Below, piece after piece: positions 36,650 to 44,146 of a DNA stretch of 64,000 nt (position 1 is its first letter; each line of letters begins with the position of its first letter). The notes under the pieces were generated by a model, which was not told the origin of the DNA, made no database searches, and saw only the letters and a list, made by a program, of their open reading frames with translations. The position numbers were made by a program, and so were the translations under genes. Location of the stretch: contig JBPOGA010000003.1 of assembly GCA_051252415.1 (NCBI GenBank), positions 218,733 through 282,732 of the forward strand, read 5' to 3'. This DNA comes from JBPOFY01 sp051252415 (GTDB taxonomy: Bacteria > Verrucomicrobiota > Verrucomicrobiia > Opitutales > Coraliomargaritaceae).

Positions 36650-37045
36650 ATGGACAAAGCAATTACAGAAGCTCGCTGCAAGATCATCTGGGGAGATGAG
36701 CCTGAAAGCGTGAAGGCATTTCTACAGGAAAAAAACCTATCGAATGAACAAGCCGATGGAGTTGTTCAAACTCTCTTGGAAGAGCGTCACTCGACAGTGA
36801 AAAAGAACGGAATTAGGAAATTATCGAAAGCGCTAATTTTACTGATTATTCTGGGAGCACTACTCTACCTTCAATTAGTGAATGCAGACCAGCTTTCAGC
36901 ATATCAGATAAGGAAGTTTTCAGGAGCAGCACTAGGACTTACCGTAGCTGGATTTCTCTGGAACCTATGGATCGGAACTGATGCATTGTTTGAAATTCTG
37001 AATCCAACTAAATTCGAGGGAGATGTCGGATTCAACGCAGACTAA
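36650..37045 (+). CDS. Small membrane protein of unknown function
   Basis: The 131-aa product has an N-terminal cytosolic helical part (residues 1-62; CKIIWGDEPESVKAFLQEKNLS) and two membrane segments (about 65-83 and 93-112). I do not recognise a characterised family. 'KIIWGD' openings with two helices occur in hypothetical proteins of this phylum. It stands alone with 43 bp to the previous gene and 169 bp to the next small membrane protein, and could belong with that gene in function. A GC-rich hairpin (about 37047-37064) follows its stop and may terminate it. Confidence 0.55.
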   Translation: MDKAITEARCKIIWGDEPESVKAFLQEKNLSNEQADGVVQTLLEERHSTVKKNGIRKLSKALILLIILGALLYLQLVNADQLSAYQIRKFSGAALGLTVAGFLWNLWIGTDALFEILNPTKFEGDVGFNAD

Positions 37046-37214
37046 AAGGCGGCCAGCCGCTTCCTTTTGTCAGTATTATCCGATTACTTTTTTACCCTGA
37101 AAGGACATTATCCGCATAGGAGTGAAGTATCGATAACGCTGTTAAGACTTGAACTAGCCCAGAACTAGGATTTTATCCGGAAATGAACTAATAACTTGTT
37201 CAGCAAAAGAAATT

Positions 37215-37496
37215 ATGGCAGAAAAAGCCCATAAAAGAATAGAAGAAGAAACCTTGAGCGTTGCCCTGAACGAGGATGATTTCGCAAAGAAAGTTCAAGA
37301 AATACTGAACGACGAAGGAAGTGAAGACGTCGCAGCCCTTCTAGATCAGGTCGTCTACTATCGGGGGGAGTTGCCACGCGCCAGCTCTATCATTCGCGAT
37401 CGATTCTGGTGGGCGATGGGAGTTGTCGGAATACTGGTCTTTCTCTACGGCCTATATTCTCTATTCTTGAAGGCTCGTGAGTTAATCACACTATGA
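37215..37496 (+). CDS. Small single-span membrane protein of unknown function
   Basis: The 93-aa product has a charged N-terminal part (about residues 1-62, EEETLSVALNEDDFAKKVQEIL) and one membrane helix (about 67-87, WWAMGVVGILVFLYGLYSLF). No family recognised. The ATG has no clear Shine-Dalgarno. It is the second of two small membrane proteins between glcD and the metalloprotease gene, and ends about 130 bp before the converging metalloprotease stop; that gap holds only a short hairpin-like CAGGC/GCCTG repeat. Confidence 0.5.
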   Translation: MAEKAHKRIEEETLSVALNEDDFAKKVQEILNDEGSEDVAALLDQVVYYRGELPRASSIIRDRFWWAMGVVGILVFLYGLYSLFLKARELITL

Positions 37497-37626
37497 AGTC
37501 ATTAACAAAAATGGCTGAACCAGTAGGCTCAGGTCAGCCCATGCAACCCGCCCGAAATCCGAGAACCACTTAAACTACAAACCCGTCAGGCTGGGTGCCT
37601 GGCCTTGACGTTCAGCTTACACGACA

Positions 37627-38634
37627 TCACAGTTCAGCAGAACTGCAGCCAATACTTTCGTGATTCACGGGGGGCAGTGCCCTTGCCGGTGGTACCTTTA
37701 ATAGACTGCTCGGTGCAGCTGTGGATGCTGCCGCAGTTGATGGTGTTTCGACTCTGAAGAAGCGCTGCGGTGCAGAAGTGATCGAAAAGGTGCCCGTTTC
37801 GTAAACCCCTTCATCGAGTGTGCTTGTTTCATTATTCCAGTCGATTGCCTGTAGAACTGTGGAGGATGTGAATTGTTCAACCCCATCTGTAGACCTTAAA
37901 TATTTAAACGACAGGTTGTTGCCGCTACGGGTCATCTCCAATTCAGGGGCTCCGAATTGTGCGAGAAATCCGTGGGAAAATCGTTCATCTAGAATCGTGT
38001 CTGTTTGGTTTGACTCCAGATAGCCTTCATAGATGGTCGAATGCATCAAATTATCGGTGTCGCTCACATGTCGTAAGTCTAGGTTGTGACCGATTTCATG
38101 AGCGAGCACTGCTGCGACAATATCCATGTTGCCATTGTTTTGCAGCATACCTGCGCCTAGATAGAATGTCACTCCATTGCCTCCGATATAAGCATAACCA
38201 TTGGTATAGTAATTTCCGTTATAGCCAAATCCTGGAGTGCGTTCACAGAATACGACGGTGATTACTCCCTGATCTGGCTGATAGTAACTGGTCGGTATAT
38301 TATTAAATATCCAACTTAGATCACTGGTCGTGCGGCTACCCGTGTCAGATGGGGACCCTTCATAGGCATAGTCGCTCACCCAAGTGTCATCGCTGCTGGG
38401 GAATTTTACACTCGCACCAAACTGTGCGAGTATTTTATCCATTTGGCTTTTAATATAGTCTCGTTGTGTCGAGTTGCCGAGGTCTTGAGCGCGTGCTCCG
38501 CCAGTAGTCTCTGTGACAACAAACCTCAGTTCGATTTCATAAAGTATTTCCTTCGGGCCATAGGTTTCTACTGCTGCGGGCAATGAGATGAGGAGGAGTA
38601 GTTTTGCGAGCAGTAAGGCGATGAGAACTTTCAT
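37627..38634 (-). CDS. Secreted zinc metalloprotease (metzincin-like)
   Basis: The 335-aa product has a signal peptide (about 1-21) and the zinc site HEIGHNLDLRH, followed 9 residues later by LMHS, which can serve as the Met-turn. This is the HExxHxxxxxH layout of metzincins such as reprolysin-like proteases, with Asp in place of the usual Gly at position 8. A C-terminal region of about 110 residues resembles a beta-rich accessory domain (LEMTRSGNNLSFKYLRS... FFRVETP). No PEP-CTERM tail. Predicted secreted or periplasmic. Probably transcribed alone. Confidence 0.78.
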   Translation of the reverse strand: MKVLIALLLAKLLLLISLPAAVETYGPKEILYEIELRFVVTETTGGARAQDLGNSTQRDYIKSQMDKILAQFGASVKFPSSDDTWVSDYAYEGSPSDTGSRTTSDLSWIFNNIPTSYYQPDQGVITVVFCERTPGFGYNGNYYTNGYAYIGGNGVTFYLGAGMLQNNGNMDIVAAVLAHEIGHNLDLRHVSDTDNLMHSTIYEGYLESNQTDTILDERFSHGFLAQFGAPELEMTRSGNNLSFKYLRSTDGVEQFTSSTVLQAIDWNNETSTLDEGVYETGTFSITSAPQRFFRVETPSTAAASTAAPSSLLKVPPARALPPVNHESIGCSSAEL

Positions 38635-38716
38635 ATGTATTTATAATTGGATGCAGGCCCTTAATGGAAGAGGTGAATAAATGAAATTTATTCAGGCCCT
38701 GTTCAGGTTGCATTGT

Positions 38717-39367
38717 CTAATCAGGGAATTCTTCTGGATTTGTGATCTGCATTGAGCGGAATAAGATACCTGCAGTTGCAGCTGCGGCGCATTGTGTGAT
38801 TACATAAATTACAAAGACATTCCACGTGATGAAGCCATTGATACAGAGTGCCAAAGTGACTGCTGGATTAAACGCAGCAAACGAGATCGGGCCGACGGCA
38901 TAGGCGCCGCCTGTGACGATTGCACCAATCGCGATGCCGTAAAACGGATTGCCTTTCGTGCCTTGTGCTATCGCGACATTCAGAATCACCCACATCAAGG
39001 CGAAGGTGAAAACAAACTCAGCAAAGAGCACACGCGGTAGATTAATTTCAATTGCGGTGACCTTAGCGAGGCCTTCTGGATTGAGAAATGCGATCGAATA
39101 CGCGGCAGCGATTGCGCCGAGCACGATCACTGCAACGAATGGCAGAAACGCTTTCTTTGGGTGTGTGCCTGCTGTGAGATAGGCGACGGTCGTTGCGGGG
39201 TTGAAGTGTGCCTTAGAAATATGACCACAGCTATACACCAGTGCTGCCAAGCCAATGCCGACGGCAAGTGGTGTGAAGGCACCTGCGCCCTCAGGTGTCA
39301 CGCACATCCCGATAATTAAATACAGGAAGTAAGTGCCGATGAATTCTGCAATGAGTTTGTTTTTCAT
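38717..39367 (-). CDS. MIP-family aquaglyceroporin, last gene of the arsenic operon
   Basis: The 216-aa product has six membrane helices and both NPA boxes (HFNPAT at 55-60, FNPAV at 166-170). The second box is followed by Val where aquaporins carry the selectivity-filter Arg, suggesting a wider pore. Placed after arsC on the same strand, it matches the arrangement known from Sinorhizobium meliloti aqpS, where an aquaglyceroporin lets arsenite leave the cell down its gradient after arsenate reduction. Two palindromic repeats separate it from arsC. The assignment to arsenite efflux is inference from position. Confidence 0.8.
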   Translation of the reverse strand: MKNKLIAEFIGTYFLYLIIGMCVTPEGAGAFTPLAVGIGLAALVYSCGHISKAHFNPATTVAYLTAGTHPKKAFLPFVAVIVLGAIAAAYSIAFLNPEGLAKVTAIEINLPRVLFAEFVFTFALMWVILNVAIAQGTKGNPFYGIAIGAIVTGGAYAVGPISFAAFNPAVTLALCINGFITWNVFVIYVITQCAAAATAGILFRSMQITNPEEFPD

Positions 39368-39460
39368 AACTGGAAGAGGAGTGCTGCCTGAATCCTAACG
39401 CTAATAGAATAGCGTCGCGTTAGGCTTGAGAGATTCATGTGCATATATAAGTGCCTTTGC

Positions 39461-39530
39461 TAGGGACGCCTGCCCCTAGGCGTCCGCGATCTTTCCTTCT
39501 GCCTCGGACGCCTGAGGGCAGGCGTCCCTA
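39461..39530. repeat. Palindromic repeat A between arsC and the aquaglyceroporin gene
   Basis: Two 26-bp arms (39461-39486 and 39505-39530) match as inverted repeats at 24 of 26 positions with an 18-bp loop. Each arm is itself palindromic (GGACGCCT...AGGCGTCC), so the element can fold into a cruciform of two small hairpins. It is GC-rich and unlike its surroundings. Confidence 0.85.
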
Positions 39531-39576
39531 CCTTTGGCTTCAGATAAAATAATTCTATGAGTTGAATGAGGCACGA

Positions 39577-39676
39577 TGTAGGGGCTTTGCTAGCGAAGAC
39601 CGCGTAAGGAGATTCAAGTAGGGAAGTTGCTATGAAGTTCGGAGTTGTCGCGGTCTTCGCAAGCAAAGCCCCTACA
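39577..39676. repeat. Palindromic repeat B between arsC and the aquaglyceroporin gene
   Basis: Two 28-bp arms (39577-39604 and 39649-39676), beginning TGTAGGGGCTTTGC and its complement, match at 27 of 28 positions with a 44-bp loop. The right arm ends 15 bp from the arsC stop. Different in sequence from repeat A although only 46 bp away. Confidence 0.88.
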
Positions 39677-39691
39677 AATTAAACTACACGA

Positions 39692-40150
39692 TTACGAGCA
39701 GGTCGGGAATTTTGATGAGCCTGTTGCTTCACGGTAACCGAAGGCATAGGCTTCAAACACGAGCTTGATTTCGTCGCGGATACGACGGAAGGCGTCAATT
39801 TCGCTTTCACCTTCACGTTGCGCATGTGGAGGATCTTCGAAGCCCCAGTGATAGCGAGTTACTTTTCCTGGGAATGTTGGGCAGACTTGGTCGGCGTTGC
39901 CACATACAGTGATCACGGTGTTGATGCCTTTATCTAGATAGATGTCGAGGTGGTCAGATGTGTGTCCCTCGGTGCTGATGCCAAGCTCTTGTATTGCTTG
40001 GAGCGCAAGAGGGTGCACTTCACCTTTAGGCTTGGAGCCCGCACTGAATACCTCGAAGAGATCGCCAGCAGCGGCGCGGAGAATGGCTTCAGCCATGTGA
40101 CTACGGCAGGAGTTTCCTGTGCAAAGAATGAGAACTTTTGGTTTTTTCAT
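39692..40150 (-). CDS. arsC: Thioredoxin-coupled arsenate reductase
   Basis: The 152-aa product is of the low-molecular-weight phosphatase fold. The catalytic loop CTGNSCRS (Cys10, Arg16) and the two further cysteines Cys83 and Cys90 (TVCGNADQVCP) match the Cys10/82/89 relay of thioredoxin-linked ArsC. It reduces arsenate to arsenite in the cytosol. The ATG at 40150 is preceded on the coding strand by the end of a heptamer repeat array only 8 bp away, so the normal leader and ribosome site appear to have been displaced. The operon order is arsR, Cys-rich protein, permease, inserted cassette, arsC, aquaglyceroporin. Confidence 0.93.
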   Translation of the reverse strand: MKKPKVLILCTGNSCRSHMAEAILRAAAGDLFEVFSAGSKPKGEVHPLALQAIQELGISTEGHTSDHLDIYLDKGINTVITVCGNADQVCPTFPGKVTRYHWGFEDPPHAQREGESEIDAFRRIRDEIKLVFEAYAFGYREATGSSKFPTCS

Positions 40151-40158
40151 GAAGATAT

Positions 40159-40298
40159 GTGATGGGTGATGCGAGATGCGAGATGCGTGATGCGTGATGC
40201 GGGATACGAGATGCGAGATGCGGGATACGAGATACGTGATGCGTGATGCGTGATACGAGATGCGAGATGCGTGATACGGGATGCGAGATGCGGGATGT
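40159..40298. repeat. Left heptamer array (20 units of GNGATRC)
   Basis: Twenty consecutive 7-bp units, read on the plus strand, fit GNGATRC (for example GTGATGC, GAGATGC, GGGATAC); only the first and last deviate. The array ends at 40298, the base before the stop codon of the four-helix-bundle gene, and begins 8 bp upstream of the arsC start. It is inverted relative to the array at 40724-40807. There are no spacers, so it is not a CRISPR. Confidence 0.95.
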
Positions 40299-40703
40299 TT
40301 ATTCGTTGTAAGCGGCGGGATCTTCGTTAATTGCTGAGTTGTGTTGTGATTCTACAGCAGTGATGAAACGATTGAGTTTGCCGCCTAGCTGGTTGAGGCG
40401 GGTATGTAATTGTTGATAGAGTTGTTCGTTCTTTAGCGAATGTGTCTCAAAGAGAATTTCGAGGTGGTCGATTGTTTCATCGCATGAGGCGTGCGAGAAA
40501 GTCAGAAAGCGAATGAAGTCATTTTTGTATCTACGACGGCCATAGCCTTCAACGATGTTTGATCTGACTGATTTCATGGATCGTCGGATTTGGGAGGCTT
40601 CTTCATATGCTTCAAATTTAGGGAGCTCGTTGAAGGTCATTGCGTGGACCTCAATTGTGAGTTCACGCGCAATCTGCCATATCTGTAAATCTTTGTAGTT
40701 CAT
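40299..40703 (-). CDS. Four-helix-bundle protein (23S rRNA intervening-sequence protein family)
   Basis: The 134-aa product is all helical, with the family pattern YKDLQIWQIARELTIEVH near the start, then QIRRSMKSVRSNIVEGYGRR and FIRFLTFSHASCDETIDHLEI. Relatives were first found inside 23S rRNA intervening sequences, and the Avd protein of diversity-generating retroelements shares the fold; they bind nucleic acid through a basic surface. Here there is no rRNA or reverse transcriptase. The gene sits between the permease and arsC genes and is bracketed on both sides by inverted heptamer arrays, with its stop codon touching the left array. It looks inserted, not part of arsenic handling. Confidence 0.9.
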   Translation of the reverse strand: MNYKDLQIWQIARELTIEVHAMTFNELPKFEAYEEASQIRRSMKSVRSNIVEGYGRRRYKNDFIRFLTFSHASCDETIDHLEILFETHSLKNEQLYQQLHTRLNQLGGKLNRFITAVESQHNSAINEDPAAYNE

Positions 40704-40723
40704 TTCATTTTCTTGTTAGTTTT

Positions 40724-40798
<75 letters not shown>

Positions 40799-40807
<9 letters not shown>

Positions 40808-41752
40808 CTTCGCAAGAAGGTTGAGCAGATAGCCGGTGAAGATGATCGCGAGTGTTGTGATGCCGAAATAGATGCCGATAAGTTTTAGGTGCATCGTGCG
40901 ACGCAGCATGATGGCTTCGGGTAGACTGAGTGCGGCCATGGCCATCATGAAGGCGAGGGCGGTGCCGAGCGGAATGCCTTTTTGAAAGAGCACCACGGCA
41001 ATTGGCACAATCGCGGCACAGCTGCCATACATCGGCACGCCGAGCACGGTGGCAATCGGCACTGAGAAGATGCCCGTGGCTTCCATCAATGAGTGGATGG
41101 TTTCTTGTGGCACATAGTTGTGGATGAATGCGCCAATGGCCACGCCAACGATGACCCACAGCCAGATCTGTTTAATCACAGTGACGGATTCGTCGATTCC
41201 GTAGCGGATACGAGAGGCGAAGGTATGCGTGACGTTTTCAGTATCGGCGCTCGCTGAAGCGATGATGTCGGCCTCCAAATACTTTTCTAATTTCATTCTG
41301 CCAAGAATGGCTCCGGCCACCGTGCCGATGAGTAGGCCGCTGGCAACATAAGCAACGGTGACAGGTAGGCCGAACTCGCCGACCATCAGTATCACCAGAT
41401 ATTCATTGATAATTGGTGAGGTGATCAAAAAGGAGAAGGTCACACCCAGCGGCACACCTGCTTTGAGCAAGCTGATGAAAATCGGGATCGAGGAGCAGGA
41501 GCAGAACGGAGTGATTGCACCAAACAGAGCCGCGATGAAGTTGGCCCAGAGTCCGCCGCCGCCCATCCAGCGCTTGAGTCGGCCTTCGGGGAGCCATGTG
41601 CGCACTACGCCAATCGCAAAGATCATGACCGCGAGCAGTAGGAAGATCTTGATCGTGTCGTAGAGAAAGAAATGCAGCGCAGCAGTGAAGCGCGATTCGG
41701 CATCCATCCCGATCCATTCGTAGATCAGTAAGTCGATGAATTGTGTGAGCAT
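40799..41752 (-). CDS. ArsP-like permease (DUF318/PF03773 family)
   Basis: The 317-aa product has about eight membrane helices in two halves. The family signature TPFCSCSSIP (residues 81-90; Cys84, Cys86) lies in the first half and the matching VPMYGSCAAIVPIA in the second. Members export methylated or trivalent arsenicals (ArsP) or other soft metals. Its place between arsR/Cys-rich genes and arsC supports arsenic or a related metalloid as substrate. The coding sequence ends inside the first unit of a heptamer repeat array, so the array either grew from or inserted exactly at its stop codon. Confidence 0.85.
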
Positions 41753-41761
41753 GTGAGTTTG

Positions 41762-41862
41762 GTGATGCGGGATGCGGGATATGGGATGCGTGATGTGGAA
41801 TATGGGATGCGGAATTTAGGCTTTCAGCAAACTCGCTTCTCGTATCTTGGATCCCGAATCTC
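41762..41862. repeat. Inverted heptamer pair with no gene inside
   Basis: Eight GNGATRC-like units run on the plus strand (41762-41817, the last degenerate) and four degenerate inverted units at 41835-41862; only 17 bp separate them. The right side ends 2 bp from the stop codon of the 54-aa Cys-rich gene. This is the same unit and the same polarity as around the four-helix-bundle gene, but without a gene. Confidence 0.85.
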
Positions 41863-41864
41863 GT

Positions 41865-42029
41865 TTAGCAGCACTTGCCGCCTTTACCCTTATCATTCGG
41901 GTCGCAGCATTGGTTCTTTGCTGCCTCGTCGGCTTTGGCTTTCATTTTGTCATCCATCTTGTTGAGGATGCGTGTGAAGAAGCCTGGCTTTGCTTCGGCT
42001 TTGTTTTCGACTGGTTTTAGATCGTCCAT
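41865..42029 (-). CDS. 54-aa Cys-tailed small protein of the arsenic operon
   Basis: ATG 42029 to TAA 41865 encodes 54 residues with a charged, Ala/Lys-rich first half (KPVENKAEAKPGFFTRIL). Two Cys pairs follow: NQCCDPN at 41-42 and the C-terminal KCC at 53-54. The paired thiols resemble small soft-metal binding or chaperone peptides. The same CC ending occurs in the upstream ArsR. It lies between arsR and the permease on the same strand and would be co-transcribed. A role delivering metalloid to the permease is inference. The ATG is preceded by no strong ribosome site. Confidence 0.75.
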   Translation of the reverse strand: MDDLKPVENKAEAKPGFFTRILNKMDDKMKAKADEAAKNQCCDPNDKGKGGKCC

Positions 42030-42033
42030 AAAA

Positions 42034-42056
42034 GTTTAAGTGTTTAGCAGCAACCG
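42034..42056. repeat. Duplicate of the arsR 3' end
   Basis: These 23 bp are identical to 42202-42224, which covers the last codons and 3' flank of arsR. Read on the minus strand with the neighbouring bases it would encode QTSGCC-stop, against QTVGCC-stop in ArsR. The two copies flank palindromic repeat C. Confidence 0.8.
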
Positions 42057-42089
42057 CTTGTCTGGCGTAATTGCTGACGAACGGGGAGT

Positions 42090-42183
42090 GGTAGCGGCGT
42101 GCGTCCCTGCGCGGCATTCAGTGTAGTATGCTGGTGATTGTGGCTAGTCTGACGTTTGGCGCGCAGGGACGCGCGCCGCTACC
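42090..42183. repeat. Palindromic repeat C between arsR and the Cys-rich gene
   Basis: Two 24-bp GC-rich arms (42090-42113 and 42160-42183), starting GGTAGCGGCG, match as inverted repeats at 23 of 24 positions with a 46-bp loop. Third distinct palindrome family inside this operon. Confidence 0.88.
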
Positions 42184-42211
42184 CTAAGAGAGTATGAGTA
42201 TGTTTAAGTGT

Positions 42212-42595
42212 TTAGCAGCAACCGACTGTTTGGCAGACGCCAGAAGGGCAGTCTTCGCCGTTGTCGGTGATGCGGAAGATGAGTTTGCCGCGATTGATGA
42301 GGTCGCGTTGGAGTTCGTTGCACTCTGCACATTCAGCTTCGCGAAGGTATTCTAGATTATTCGCCAGTAGTCCGTCGATCGGAGCTTCGAGTGAATAGAT
42401 CATCCAAGTGCCTTCTCGGTCTGCACGGATCAGGCCGAGTTGCTTCATGATCGCGAGCTGTTTCGACATCTTAACCTGCGGCGCATCGATGAGCTCTTGC
42501 AAATGGCACACACAAAGTGGACCCGCTTCGAGCAGGTTCAAAATCCGCAAGCGTTGCGGATCAGCAATACATTTGAATATGTCAGAGGCTTCCAT
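42212..42595 (-). CDS. arsR: ArsR-family metalloregulatory repressor
   Basis: The 127-aa product is a winged-helix regulator with the metalloid-binding motif GPLCVCHLQELI (Cys28 and Cys30), equivalent to the ELCVCDL site of classical ArsR. The recognition helix PQVKMSKQLAIMKQLGLIRADREG follows. Six more Cys lie in the C-terminal part (AECAECNE, EDCPSGVCQTVGCC), so extra metal contacts are likely. Arsenite binding should release it from its operator and turn on the operon. It is the first gene. The predicted promoter lies so close to the ATG that the mRNA may be leaderless. Confidence 0.92.
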   Translation of the reverse strand: MEASDIFKCIADPQRLRILNLLEAGPLCVCHLQELIDAPQVKMSKQLAIMKQLGLIRADREGTWMIYSLEAPIDGLLANNLEYLREAECAECNELQRDLINRGKLIFRITDNGEDCPSGVCQTVGCC

Positions 42596-42599
42596 TGGT

Positions 42600-42642
42600 A
42601 TACCTGTATTCCACGAATGGTATATACTGTCAATGGTATATT
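42600..42642 (-). promoter_or_regulatory. arsR promoter and likely operator
   Basis: On the minus strand TTGACA (42633-42628) and AATACA (42610-42605) are spaced by exactly 17 bp, a good sigma-70 layout. The motif TATACCATT occurs twice (about 42641-42633 and 42625-42614) and a variant TATACCAAT at about 42602-42594, overlapping the promoter and start, which fits autorepression by ArsR. Predicted transcription start is about 3 bp before the ATG. Confidence 0.6.
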
Positions 42643-42675
42643 GAGAATGTGTTAAATATTATGATTCGATAATTT

Positions 42676-44082
42676 ATGGATATTGGCTATGATTGGAGTA
42701 TGCGGAAAGAAAATGACTCAATGGGGGAGATGAATATTCCGGATGATGCACTATACGGCGCATCCACTCAGCGGGCAGTGTTGAATTTTCCAATTAGTGG
42801 GCATCGTATGCCACATCGGTTTATTCAAGCAATGGGGCTCATTAAGCATGCGTGTGCACAGGCGAATGGAGAACTTAATTTACTGGAGCCGGAAAAAGTC
42901 GATTGGATTTCTAGAATTGGCTTAGAGATTTTTGAGGGTGCGCTTGCAGACCAGTTTCCTGTGGATGTTTTTCAGACTGGCTCCGGCACGTCGACGAATA
43001 TGAATGTGAATGAAGTCATCGCGAATCGTGCCAGTGTCTTGGCGGGTTTAGAGATTGGTTCGAAGCAACCCATTCACCCGAATGACGACTGTAATATGGG
43101 GCAATCCTCTAACGATGTCGTGCCAACCGCTTTACATGTAAGTGTGGCAATCGCGCTCTGGAGTGACCTACGTCCTGCCTTGGCAATATTACGAACGAGT
43201 CTGGAGGCGAAAGCTCAGGCTTATGATCAAATAGTTAAGGTCGGGCGCACGCATTTGATGGATGCCACGCCGATGACGGTTGGTCAGGAGCTTTCCGGAT
43301 TTGCTGCGCAGGTCATGAAAGCAATTAAACGGGTGGATCGTGCCATCGAGGCACTTCAAGAACTTGCCATTGGGGGAACTGCTGTTGGCACTGGGTTGAA
43401 TCGGCATCCAGAATTTCCTGCAAAAGTGGTGACTCGTATTAATGAGAAAACTGCATTGTGTTTTCGGGAGGCGGAGAACCACTTTGAAGCGCAGTCGGCG
43501 CGCGATGATTGCGTCGAAGTCGCCGGTCAACTCACCGCGGTGTGTGCTTGTTTGACGAAGATCGCCAATGATGTCCGCTTACTGGGTTCGGGGCCACGTT
43601 GTGGGTTGGGTGAATATCAGTTACCCGCAACGCAACCTGGTTCGTCAATTATGCCAGGTAAGGTAAATCCTGTGATGAGTGAAATGCTGGTGCAGGTGTG
43701 CCTCTACGTGCAAGGACTTTGCCAAACAGTAGCCATGTGTGGACGAGACGGTCAGTTGCAGCTCAATGTAACCATGCCTTTGATCGCTTATGCGCTGCAT
43801 GAGTCAGTCAGATGCCTCAGTCACGGAGCGCAGGTATTTGCCGAGCGTTGCGTGGATGGTTTGGAAGTAAACGAAGAGCAAGTGGAAGCAAATCTGCAGC
43901 GTTCGTTAATGCTAGTTACGGCGCTAAATTCACACATTGGTTACGATCAGGCGGCTCGCGTAGCGAAGAAAGCCTATGAAACTGGTAAGACATTGCGCGA
44001 AGTGGTATTGCAAGAAGGCTTGTTGGATGAAGTTACCTTGGATCGGGCGTTGGATCCGAGTTCGATGACTCGACCACAGTAG
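42676..44082 (+). CDS. fumC: Class II fumarate hydratase
   Basis: The 468-aa product has family landmarks: KENDSMGEMNIPDDALYGASTQRA, QTGSGTSTNMNVNEV, the HPNDDCNMGQSSNDVVPT active-site region and the superfamily signature GSSIMPGKVNPV. It interconverts fumarate and malate without an Fe-S cluster. Aspartate ammonia-lyases share the fold, but the HPND segment and TGLNRHPEFP favour fumarase. ATG 42700 (eight residues later) is an equally plausible start. It is divergent from arsR and followed by cstA after 64 bp. Confidence 0.88.
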   Translation: MDIGYDWSMRKENDSMGEMNIPDDALYGASTQRAVLNFPISGHRMPHRFIQAMGLIKHACAQANGELNLLEPEKVDWISRIGLEIFEGALADQFPVDVFQTGSGTSTNMNVNEVIANRASVLAGLEIGSKQPIHPNDDCNMGQSSNDVVPTALHVSVAIALWSDLRPALAILRTSLEAKAQAYDQIVKVGRTHLMDATPMTVGQELSGFAAQVMKAIKRVDRAIEALQELAIGGTAVGTGLNRHPEFPAKVVTRINEKTALCFREAENHFEAQSARDDCVEVAGQLTAVCACLTKIANDVRLLGSGPRCGLGEYQLPATQPGSSIMPGKVNPVMSEMLVQVCLYVQGLCQTVAMCGRDGQLQLNVTMPLIAYALHESVRCLSHGAQVFAERCVDGLEVNEEQVEANLQRSLMLVTALNSHIGYDQAARVAKKAYETGKTLREVVLQEGLLDEVTLDRALDPSSMTRPQ

Positions 44083-44146
44083 TCTGATGAAATGGGGTTG
44101 ATTGATTCGTTTCAAAGGTGTCAGTATTTACACTTCAACTGTTGTC

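Noticed and set aside
40299..40703. Diversity-generating retroelement (four-helix-bundle protein as Avd)
   Set aside because: No reverse transcriptase, template repeat or variable repeat is visible within reach of the gene.
41741..41965. Plus-strand open frame over the gene-less heptamer pair
   Set aside because: It runs across the repeat and antisense to the Cys-rich gene and has no family character or ribosome site.
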